NCBI GenBank assembly: GCA_017440565.1
Contig: JAFSHA010000104.1
Location: 1 to 49,599, forward strand
DNA: 49,599 nt
Source: Eggerthellaceae bacterium
Lineage (GTDB): Bacteria; Actinomycetota; Coriobacteriia; Coriobacteriales; Eggerthellaceae
Direction of reading: 5' to 3'
Shown here piece by piece: positions 17,914-24,798 of the stretch. The position numbers and the translations under genes are program-made. Below the pieces are notes generated by a model that was not told where the DNA came from, did no database searches, and worked only from the letters and a program-made list of their open reading frames with translations. Positions within the stretch are counted from its first letter, which is position 1, and every line of letters starts with the position of its first letter.

Positions 17914-17920
17914 AGAAGGC

Positions 17921-19009
17921 CTACCTTTCCGTGCAGCTAATGCAAGGATCGATGGTCAGGATGACCATGTTGACGTCTGCGAGGTCGCAACCCTTAAGCG
18001 CAGAAACCATACCGGCGATGTTTTGCGAGGTAGGAGTGCGAATGCGCATACGCTCGAGATTCTTAGAGCCGTTACCACGGGCATAGTAATAGCATTCGCC
18101 ACGCGGCTGCTCAAGCACGTTGCACACCTCGGCGCCTTCCGCGGGCGACCCCTTGACCGTTACGGAGATATCGCCTGCGGGCATCTTGGCTGCAAGCTCT
18201 TTGATGATCTCGATCGACTGGAGGACTTCAAGGCAGCGCACCTTCACGCGAGCGTAGCAGTCGCCTTGAGCGTCGAGGATGGGCTGGAAGTCGGAAAGAT
18301 CACCGTAAGCGCCATTACCGAGGCTGCGTACGTCATAGTTCACGTTAGACGCGCGGGCGAACGGGCCCACCATGCTAAGCGCAAGCGCTTCCTCATGAGA
18401 AAGGGTGCCAACGCCCACGGTACGATTCTTAACCGAATAGTCGGTGAGCAGGGTGTTCATGATCTTGCGGTAATCGTCCATGATGCCGTCAAGGACGTAG
18501 ATGATCTCCTTCATCTGGGAATCATCGATATCGCGATGCACGCCGCCAACCTTCACAACCGAGAGGATGACGCGACCACCGGTGGTCTTCTCGAAAATGT
18601 CGAGTACGCGCTCGCGAAGGCGCCACGCATGCATAAACAGGCTCTCGAAACCGAAGGCATCGGCCGCAAGGCCCAGCCAGAGCAAATGCGAATGGACACG
18701 CGAAAGCTCATGCCAAATAACGCGCAGGTACTCGGCGCGCTTCGGCACCTCGACGCCCATAAGGCGCTCGATGGTCTCGGCGTAACCGATGGAATGGCCG
18801 GCGGCGCAAATGCCGCAAATACGCTCACAAACGTAGAGGAACTGGTTGTAATCGCGCGTTTCGACAAGCTTCTCAAGGCCGCGATGCACGAAACCGATTT
18901 GCGGAATGGCCTCGACGACCTTCTCATCCTGAACGACAAGATCAAGATGGAGCGGCTCGGGCAAGACGGGATGCTGCGGACCGAAGGGGATGACGGTTGC
19001 CTTACCCAT
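17921..19009 (-). CDS. echE: Ech hydrogenase large subunit ([NiFe] catalytic subunit)
   Basis: 362-residue group 4 [NiFe]-hydrogenase large subunit, NuoD-related. Both nickel-binding motifs are complete: L1 ERICGICAAGH (Cys65, Cys68, His72) and L2 DPCISCTER (Cys356, Cys359). The gene is therefore a real hydrogenase and not the complex I homologue that has lost these Cys. The protein ends three residues after the last Cys, so there is no C-terminal peptide to be removed by a maturation protease, as reported for some energy-converting hydrogenases. It starts two bases after the echD stop. No hyp maturation genes are in the window. Confidence 0.95.
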   Translation of the reverse strand: MGKATVIPFGPQHPVLPEPLHLDLVVQDEKVVEAIPQIGFVHRGLEKLVETRDYNQFLYVCERICGICAAGHSIGYAETIERLMGVEVPKRAEYLRVIWHELSRVHSHLLWLGLAADAFGFESLFMHAWRLRERVLDIFEKTTGGRVILSVVKVGGVHRDIDDSQMKEIIYVLDGIMDDYRKIMNTLLTDYSVKNRTVGVGTLSHEEALALSMVGPFARASNVNYDVRSLGNGAYGDLSDFQPILDAQGDCYARVKVRCLEVLQSIEIIKELAAKMPAGDISVTVKGSPAEGAEVCNVLEQPRGECYYYARGNGSKNLERMRIRTPTSQNIAGMVSALKGCDLADVNMVILTIDPCISCTER

Positions 19010-19011
19010 GC

Positions 19012-19695
19012 TTACTCACCCTCTTTCTGCTGGGCTGCTGCGGCAGCCTCCTTCTTGGCTTTAGCTTCCATGGCGGCGCGTACTTTGGCGGCCTTCTCGG
19101 GGTCCATGGCAGCAAGCTTAGCTTCCATTTCAGCGTCTTTCTCGGCAGCCTTGGCAGCAGCTTCCTTCTTAGCCTTGGCCTCCATAGCGGCACGCACCTT
19201 CGCAGCCTTCTCGGGGTCCATGCCAGCAAGCTTCGCCTCAAGCTCGGCGTCGGCATTGGCAGGAGCGGAAGCTGCCTGGGCCTGCTCCTTCGCCGCCTTG
19301 GCGGCGGCAATCTTAGCCGCCTTCTCACGTGCGGCAAGCTGCGCCGGCGAGATAACCGTCATCGGCTCTTTGACGGCAAGGTCGTAGAAGGCGCCGCCGA
19401 AGTCGATGGCAATGCCCTCAAACGTAATGCCGAACAGGTCGTGGATTTCGTTTTCCCACACGAATGCAGCGAGGAAGTCCTGGCTGATGGAAGGAACTAC
19501 GTCGTCCTTCGAAACAGCGGGGATCTTGTAGTTGTCGATCTTATCGCCAGCCATGAAGGTGTAGATAAGGTCGACGCCGGCTTCGGTGTTAACGGCCAAG
19601 GTTTGAACGTAACGCGCGCCCTCCGCCTTGCGATTTGCCGCGCAATCGGACAAATCGGCAATGGCGATGTTAATGAACTCGCTCTGGAAAGCCAT
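19012..19695 (-). CDS. echD: Ech hydrogenase subunit D with a repeated Ala/Lys/Glu extension
   Basis: 227 residues. Residues 1-125 are the NuoC-like EchD core, with ENEIHDLFGITFEG and VISPAQL near its end. From about 126 the protein becomes an Ala/Lys/Glu-rich, probably helical or coiled-coil tail containing two 38-residue repeats (150-187 and 188-221), each with the core MDPEKAAKVRAAMEAKAKKE. Typical EchD proteins are, from memory, about 110-130 residues, so the tail of roughly 100 residues is unusual. The core helps join the peripheral arm to the membrane part. The start is ATG 19695, abutting the echC stop. Confidence 0.88.
   Translation of the reverse strand: MAFQSEFINIAIADLSDCAANRKAEGARYVQTLAVNTEAGVDLIYTFMAGDKIDNYKIPAVSKDDVVPSISQDFLAAFVWENEIHDLFGITFEGIAIDFGGAFYDLAVKEPMTVISPAQLAAREKAAKIAAAKAAKEQAQAASAPANADAELEAKLAGMDPEKAAKVRAAMEAKAKKEAAAKAAEKDAEMEAKLAAMDPEKAAKVRAAMEAKAKKEAAAAAQQKEGE
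19033..19248. repeat. Two 114-bp diverged direct repeats in echD
   Basis: Codons 150-187 (19135-19248) and 188-221 (19033-19134) encode near-identical peptides with a period of 38 codons, while the DNA copies differ at several third positions. A duplication followed by selection on the protein sequence explains this. Confidence 0.8.
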
Positions 19696-19696
19696 G

Positions 19697-20143
19697 CTAT
19701 TTCGCCCCCTTCTTCTGTTCTTTGAGAGCCTTTGATTTCTGATCAAGCACTGCAACGCCCTCGACAATGGCATCGATGATGGCCTCGGGCCTCACAGCGC
19801 AACCGGGGGCGTATACATCGACCGGAATGGCCTTGTCAACGCCACCGATAACGTTGTAGCAATCATGGAAGATTCCGCCTGAGCAGGCGCATATGCCACA
19901 CGCAACCACGACCTTCGGCTCGAGCATCTGGTCGTAGATTTCCTTGATGACGCTAATGTTGCGCTCGTTCACGCTGCCCGTGACAAGGAAGATGTCGGCG
20001 TGCTTGGGGTTTCCCGTGTTGATGACGCCGAAGCGCTCGCCGTCAAAGCCGGGGCAGAGGGTGGCAAGAACCTCAATGTCGCAACCGTTGCAACTCGAGG
20101 CATCGTAATGGATGACCCAGGGGGATTTCGATGCGAAAGCCAT
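19697..20143 (-). CDS. echC: Ech hydrogenase small subunit
   Basis: 148-residue NuoB/hydrogenase small-subunit homologue carrying the proximal [4Fe-4S] cluster. The cysteines are CNGC (18, 21), then a group within CGICACSGG (82, 85, 87) and PGC (115). CxxC, then GxCxxSGG, then PGC is the group 4 pattern. It transfers electrons from EchF to the nickel site in EchE. A strong GGAGG lies upstream of the ATG. Confidence 0.94.
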   Translation of the reverse strand: MAFASKSPWVIHYDASSCNGCDIEVLATLCPGFDGERFGVINTGNPKHADIFLVTGSVNERNISVIKEIYDQMLEPKVVVACGICACSGGIFHDCYNVIGGVDKAIPVDVYAPGCAVRPEAIIDAIVEGVAVLDQKSKALKEQKKGAK

Positions 20144-20159
20144 GCTTCGAGCCTCCTAA

Positions 20160-21035
20160 CTAAAAGACGAGTATCGCGAGGTTGATGGTGCCGCATACCA
20201 AAGCCACGATCCAAGCCGACTTCAGCATGAGCTGCCACTTAACGCGAGCGAAGTTGTTGTCAATGAACACCTCGAGGAAGTACACGACCACCATGACCGC
20301 AAGCGCCAAAACGATGGACAGCGGATTACCCCACACGAAGAACAGGCCGATCCACCCCAAGAAGAGGACGTTTTCGACCCAGTGCGTGATCTCGACCAAG
20401 GCAAGGGTTGGTCCGGACATCTCGGTGGTGATGCCGCGCACGATCTCCTGGTGAGCATGATGGCTCATGGACAGGTCAAACGGCGACTTGCGAAGCTTGA
20501 TGGTAAGCACATACAGAAGGCCCAGGAACACAAGCCAGATGCTTGCAATCGCAGGCTCGCGAAGGTTGAGCACCGCTGCGGTGTCAAACGATCCAACAGC
20601 CACGAAAAACGCGATGGCGAACAAAAGCACCATGGGCTCATAGGCCATGACCTGGAGGGTTTCACGATGGGCGCCAATTTCTGCGTAGGGAGAACGCGAG
20701 GAATAAGCGGCCACGATAAAGAACAAGCTCGAGAGCGTGATCATGAACACGCACAGAAGCAGGTTTCCGCCCGAGAAGAAGATGCCGCCCGATATAAGCG
20801 CGAAGGCGAGCGCACAGATGATGTAAGTCTTCTCGACGGAGTTGACCGACGCGTCCTCTTTTTCAAGAAGCTTGCGAACGTCGTAATAGGGCTGCAGAAC
20901 AGGAGGTCCCACACGACCCTGCATACGCGCAGAAACAATGCGGTCAAGTCCTGCCAGCAAGCAGCCAAGCACAGGAGCAAGAACGGCGAACACCAGGGTG
21001 CCGATGAGGGTGGAAATCAAAGTCATCAGTATCAC
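20160..21035 (-). CDS. echB: Ech hydrogenase membrane subunit B
   Basis: 291-residue NuoH/HycD-type membrane protein with about eight hydrophobic helices. Recognisable segments are GCLLAGLDRIVSARMQGRVGPP near the N-terminus (the quinone-site-like loop of the family) and an EIGAHRETLQVMAYEP loop. It anchors the hydrogenase module and links it to the ion-pumping EchA. Ten bases separate it from echA, with a GGGGAG site overlapping the echA stop. Confidence 0.94.
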   Translation of the reverse strand: MILMTLISTLIGTLVFAVLAPVLGCLLAGLDRIVSARMQGRVGPPVLQPYYDVRKLLEKEDASVNSVEKTYIICALAFALISGGIFFSGGNLLLCVFMITLSSLFFIVAAYSSRSPYAEIGAHRETLQVMAYEPMVLLFAIAFFVAVGSFDTAAVLNLREPAIASIWLVFLGLLYVLTIKLRKSPFDLSMSHHAHQEIVRGITTEMSGPTLALVEITHWVENVLFLGWIGLFFVWGNPLSIVLALAVMVVVYFLEVFIDNNFARVKWQLMLKSAWIVALVCGTINLAILVF

Positions 21036-21044
21036 TCCCCTAAC

Positions 21045-22964
21045 CTAGAGCAAACCCGGAACGCCGACGATGGCGAAAGCGAACGCAGCAACGATGATGA
21101 CGGTGCAGACGCCCACGCCCACCGGGGAGAGCCGCTTCTCGCCAAAGTAGTCCTCCATGTACCAGTTGCGCGCAGTGGCCTCGGAAGTTTGGGACAGCGA
21201 GTTCTTGAACGAACGGGATTCGTTATCGACGCTGACACCCGCCATGTACACGTTGACGCGGCGCGACTTGTTGCGCCCCAGCCCGGCGAAGAGCACGATG
21301 ACAACGGCGGCAACGCAAATGCTGGCAATCCACAGGTTATCGGTGGCAACCGCCTGTCCAGAACCACCATAGACGTAGCAGATATAAGGCTCGACGATGT
21401 AGGTGGAAACGTAAGGCAGCAGCACGCAGGCAATAACCAGGAGAACGGCCATGAGCAGCACGCTTCCCCACTCAGACTTGTGAACGGTCAGCTCTACGTT
21501 CTCGGGCTGCCCGGCAATGCCGGAAAGCTTACCAAGCCACTTGGCCCAGAACATGAACGTAGCGGCGCTGCCAAAGGCAAGGATAACGAGCAAGATGACG
21601 TTACCCATCTCAACGAAGGACACGATGGTGGCCCACTTGGCGATAAGCATGCCAAACGGAGCGATGAACATGCACATAATGCCCAACATCATATAGCGGG
21701 CAAGGCGCGGCATGCGGTCGAACAGAAGGTCCATGTCCTCGATGTCACGGCTGCCGATGTGGTGCTCGGCGGTGCCGACGCACAGGAACAGAAGCGACTT
21801 CGCGATAGCATGGAAGAGCACGAGGAACGTAGCGGCCCAAACGGCCTCAGGCGTGCCAACGCCCGCGCATGCGGTAATGAGGCCGAGATTGGCGATGGTG
21901 GAATATGCGAGAACGCGCTTGGCATTGCTTTGGCTGATAGCCATAAACGAGCACCACAGGAAGGTGATGCCGCCCACCAGCATAACCATGACCGACGGGA
22001 TGGGGCTCACGAGGAACACCGGCGCAAGCTTCACCAGCATGAACACGCCGGCTTTAACCATGGTGGAGCTGTGAAGCAGCGCGGAGGTGGGAGTAGGCGC
22101 CACCATAGCGCCCAAGAGCCAGCTTTGGAAGGGCATCTGAGCGGCCTTGGTGATGCCAGCGAACGCAAGGGCGGTGACGGGCAGCACGGCAATGGCTGGA
22201 TTGGAAACCGCCTCGGCAATGAAGATGGTGAAGGAAAGGGTGCCCATCTGCGTAACGGCAAGGAACAGCGCAACCACGAATGCGATACCGCCAGCCAAGT
22301 TCATGACAATCTGGCGGAAAGCGTTGTTGATGGCCTCTTCGGTCTTGGTAAAGCCGATGAGCAGGAAGGAACACAGCGTGGTAACTTCCCATGCCGTGAA
22401 CATCCACACCATGTTATTGCAGAACACGATGGCGAACATGGCCGAAAGGAAGATGAACATGAGCGAGAAGAACAGCGGACGGCGATCCTTGGCGCCTTCC
22501 GGCTCATGATGCTGGAAATCCTTCATATAGCCCAATGCGTAAACGCAGATGCCGCTTCCGATTACGCCGATGATGAAGGCCATAAGCAGCGAGAGCGAGT
22601 CGAAGTACAAGCCGAACTCAACGTGCACGCCATGGGCAAACATGAGCTCGAACACCAGGGCAAGCGCCACCTGGACAAGCGCCAAAGCTCCTGCCAGCAG
22701 GTTTTTGTACTTGACGGCATACGCCAAGATAACCACGGCGATAAGGATGCCAATTATCGTGCATACGATGTCGATGATTCCGGATGAGAACTCAAAGAAC
22801 ACACCCGGCGCCCCTAAGTTAAGGGCAACAAGCGCCACCGACGCGACGCCTATCACGACAGCCGACGCAACCACGATTGCGTCACGAACCGCATCGTTTC
22901 GCACGGCAAAAAGCACGGCTGCGACTACGAGCGGAAAGACGATGAGAAATCCAAGCAATGCCAC
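21045..22964 (-). CDS. echA: Ech hydrogenase antiporter-like subunit A
   Basis: 639-residue NuoL/MrpA-like membrane protein with about sixteen hydrophobic helices. The proton_antipo_M core is seen in MFTAWEVTTLCSFLLIGF, AMVAPTPTSALLHSSTMVKAG and SNAKRVLAYSTIANLGL, with the conserved Glu and Lys residues of ion-translocating subunits. It should couple H2/ferredoxin chemistry to H+ or Na+ translocation. The GTG start at 22964 follows AGGAGG by eight bases. It is first in echABCDEF, and the operon seems complete. Confidence 0.95.
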   Translation of the reverse strand: MALLGFLIVFPLVVAAVLFAVRNDAVRDAIVVASAVVIGVASVALVALNLGAPGVFFEFSSGIIDIVCTIIGILIAVVILAYAVKYKNLLAGALALVQVALALVFELMFAHGVHVEFGLYFDSLSLLMAFIIGVIGSGICVYALGYMKDFQHHEPEGAKDRRPLFFSLMFIFLSAMFAIVFCNNMVWMFTAWEVTTLCSFLLIGFTKTEEAINNAFRQIVMNLAGGIAFVVALFLAVTQMGTLSFTIFIAEAVSNPAIAVLPVTALAFAGITKAAQMPFQSWLLGAMVAPTPTSALLHSSTMVKAGVFMLVKLAPVFLVSPIPSVMVMLVGGITFLWCSFMAISQSNAKRVLAYSTIANLGLITACAGVGTPEAVWAATFLVLFHAIAKSLLFLCVGTAEHHIGSRDIEDMDLLFDRMPRLARYMMLGIMCMFIAPFGMLIAKWATIVSFVEMGNVILLVILAFGSAATFMFWAKWLGKLSGIAGQPENVELTVHKSEWGSVLLMAVLLVIACVLLPYVSTYIVEPYICYVYGGSGQAVATDNLWIASICVAAVVIVLFAGLGRNKSRRVNVYMAGVSVDNESRSFKNSLSQTSEATARNWYMEDYFGEKRLSPVGVGVCTVIIVAAFAFAIVGVPGLL

Positions 22965-23001
22965 GAAGACTCCTCCTTTTCATTCCTCGAATTCGCCGAA
23001 A

Positions 23002-23044
23002 ACGCCTTAGGGCGTCATAACAAAATGGAGACGCGCACGTCTCC
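23002..23044 (-). promoter_or_regulatory. Two small hairpins in the ech leader
   Basis: Minus-strand leader 38-80 bases before echA. Arms GGAGACG/CGTCTCC at 23027-23044 are followed on the minus strand by an A/T-rich run. Then ACGCC/GGCGT at 23002-23015 is followed by four T residues. They could attenuate the operon; no ligand-binding RNA is recognised. The rest of 23045-23324 holds an inverted repeat GGTAAAC/GTTTACC (23163-23199) and no gene. Confidence 0.35.
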
Positions 23045-23324
23045 GCAGAAAACTCTACCAAATTGGCATCATTTCTCCCGCCAATGGAAAAATTGAGGAA
23101 GAACTGTTCGGTAAAAGGGTTTTCATTGGAGGAAGCCACAAATCGAGCGGCTCCGATACCAAGGTAAACGGTAATGAGGAAATAGCCTCGAGGTTTACCC
23201 GCTCGGATAACAAGCTTGCCCACGCGGTTCAAGGATGCTGCTGGTGTCCGGAATCCCCCGACCCCCTTCGGGCATCGTCAATGACAAGCGGCGACACCAC
23301 TTTCGTAATTTCGAAAAATTGTTC

Positions 23325-23353
23325 TTGCGCGTCTTGAGAATTAGGGTTAAGAT
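23325..23353 (+). promoter_or_regulatory. Promoter of tRNA-Pro
   Basis: TTGCGC at 23325-23330, a 17-base spacer, and TAAGAT at 23348-23353. Transcription would begin near 23360, about 27 bases before the tRNA. Confidence 0.55.
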
Positions 23354-23386
23354 AGCAAAGCTGTCTGAGCGAGAGCGAAGAAGCAA

Positions 23387-23463
<77 letters not shown>

Positions 23464-23471
23464 GCAATTTC

Positions 23472-23501
23472 AGAGGGCCGGATATTCCGGCCCTCTTTGT
23501 T
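23472..23501 (+). terminator. Terminator after tRNA-Pro
   Basis: Ten-base arms AGAGGGCCGG (23472-23481) and CCGGCCCTCT (23487-23496) with loop ATATT, then TTGTTT. Confidence 0.85.
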
Positions 23502-23519
23502 TATCGCCAAGGAATCGTT

Positions 23520-23996
23520 ATGCCGAACACCTTCCCCATTCGCATCCTGTTCGTCTGCCACGGCAACATCTGTCGCTCGCCCATGGCCGAATTCGTCATG
23601 AAAGACCTGGTGGCAAAGCGTGGCTTGGCCGATCAGTTCGTCATTGCCTCCGCCGCCACCAGTGCTGAAGAAATAGGAAACGACGTTCATCGGGGTACGA
23701 AGCGCATTCTCGATCGAATGGGTGTTCCTTACGAAACCCGAGCAGCACGCCGCCTTCGCTCAACCGATGCGCAGACATGGGATTACCTCATTGGCATGGA
23801 CGACGCCAACATTCGCAACATGAAGCGCATGCTCGGCGCGCAAGCCGAAGGCCGCATTTTCAAGCTCATGGAGTTCGCGGATTCCTACGAAGACGTTGCC
23901 GACCCCTGGTATACCGGCGATTTCGAGACCACCTACGATGACGTCTTGGCTGGCTGCCGAGGCTTGCTGGCCTCGATAATCCCCTCATCTCGGTAA
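23520..23996 (+). CDS. Low-molecular-weight protein-tyrosine-phosphatase
   Basis: 158 residues. The phosphate-binding loop C-x5-R-S appears at the start as VCHGNICRSPMAEF, and the general-acid loop appears near the end as DPWYTGDF. A normal family member: cytoplasmic, acting on phosphotyrosine or possibly small phosphorylated molecules. I start at ATG 23520 with AAGGAA upstream; the open frame extends back through the tRNA but that is not coding. Only four bases separate it from the methyltransferase, so the three genes phosphatase, methyltransferase and elp3 form one operon. A functional link to tRNA modification is not evident. Confidence 0.92.
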   Translation: MPNTFPIRILFVCHGNICRSPMAEFVMKDLVAKRGLADQFVIASAATSAEEIGNDVHRGTKRILDRMGVPYETRAARRLRSTDAQTWDYLIGMDDANIRNMKRMLGAQAEGRIFKLMEFADSYEDVADPWYTGDFETTYDDVLAGCRGLLASIIPSSR

Positions 23997-24000
23997 CCCC

Positions 24001-24798
24001 ATGGACAAGGCAACCGTCCTTTTCCTCAACCGAATCAACGCCAACTTTTACCAGCAGGTAAGCACCTCCTTCTCGGAAACCCGCGCAAATCCCTGGGAGG
24101 GATGGAAGAAGGCGATGGACGAAATCGAAGCGTTCGAGCCCGACTTCATTCCGCATACGGTCATAGATTTTGCCTGCGGCAACCTGCGCTTCGAAAAGTT
24201 TTTGCTCGATCGCATTGAGCATCAAAACCTCATGAGCTTTCATACGCTCGACAATTGCACTGATCTTGTAAGCCTGGGATCTCAAAAGGTAAGCCACCAT
24301 AACGTGGATATAGTTGCAAAATTGGCTGACGGCACGCTTCCAGGCCTCCTGAAGAAGCTTCCCGAAGCCGAGCTTACGGTCTCATTCGGCTTCTTCCACC
24401 ACGTCCCATCGTTTAAGCTTCGAAAAGAATTGCTCGCGCATAGTATCGATGCCACAAAGGCCCAAGGCTATATCGTTATTTCGCTGTGGCAGTTCATGGG
24501 CAACGAAAAGCTTGCAGCAAAGGCCCTCGACTCCACAAGAACAGCCCTCCCCCATCTTGTCGAACAAGGCCTTAGCCTTTCTCAATTTGAAGAGAACGAT
24601 TGGTTTTTAGGCTGGCAGGAAAGCGGGGCACTGCGCTATTGCCACCACTTCGTCGACGAAGAAGTACATGCGCTTGTCGATTCGGTGAGCCATCTGGCAA
24701 TGCTTATTGCCGATTTCAAGGCCGACGGAAAAGACGGCACACTCAACCGCTATCTGATCTTGCGCAAACTCCCCGAAAGCAAGGTGACAAGCGCATGA
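24001..24798 (+). CDS. Trm9/ALKBH8-like SAM-dependent tRNA methyltransferase (predicted)
   Basis: 265-residue class I methyltransferase. The region before the SAM site, FYQQVSTSFSETRANPW (16-32), resembles the opening of Trm9/ALKBH8-type enzymes (FY..FA..FS.TR..PW). Motif I is VIDFACGN (54-61). Near the C-terminus, WFLGW (201-205) and RYCHHF (212-217) followed by an acidic EEV resemble the family's RYYHxF...EL signature. Trm9 and ALKBH8 methylate the carboxymethyl group on wobble uridine (cm5U to mcm5U). The stop overlaps the elp3 start as ATGA, indicating coupled translation with the enzyme that makes the carboxymethyl substrate. The motif comparison is from memory, so substrate specificity is inference; another RNA or small-molecule substrate is possible. 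Confidence 0.72.
   Translation: MDKATVLFLNRINANFYQQVSTSFSETRANPWEGWKKAMDEIEAFEPDFIPHTVIDFACGNLRFEKFLLDRIEHQNLMSFHTLDNCTDLVSLGSQKVSHHNVDIVAKLADGTLPGLLKKLPEAELTVSFGFFHHVPSFKLRKELLAHSIDATKAQGYIVISLWQFMGNEKLAAKALDSTRTALPHLVEQGLSLSQFEENDWFLGWQESGALRYCHHFVDEEVHALVDSVSHLAMLIADFKADGKDGTLNRYLILRKLPESKVTSA

Noticed and set aside
17360-19387. A 675-codon + strand frame opposite echDEF and the pgsA start
   Set aside because: Antisense shadow of real genes; composition unlike a protein.
20382-22787. An 801-codon open frame on the + strand opposite the ech genes
   Set aside because: Its product is rich in His, Gly, Arg and Asp without domains, and it runs antisense to clearly real echA and echB. Long antisense frames are expected in G+C-rich genes.
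17560-22964. Respiratory complex I or formate hydrogenlyase for the six-gene membrane cluster
   Set aside because: Both nickel-binding CxxC motifs are intact in the large subunit, which excludes complex I. The gene set and order match six-subunit Ech, with no formate dehydrogenase genes.
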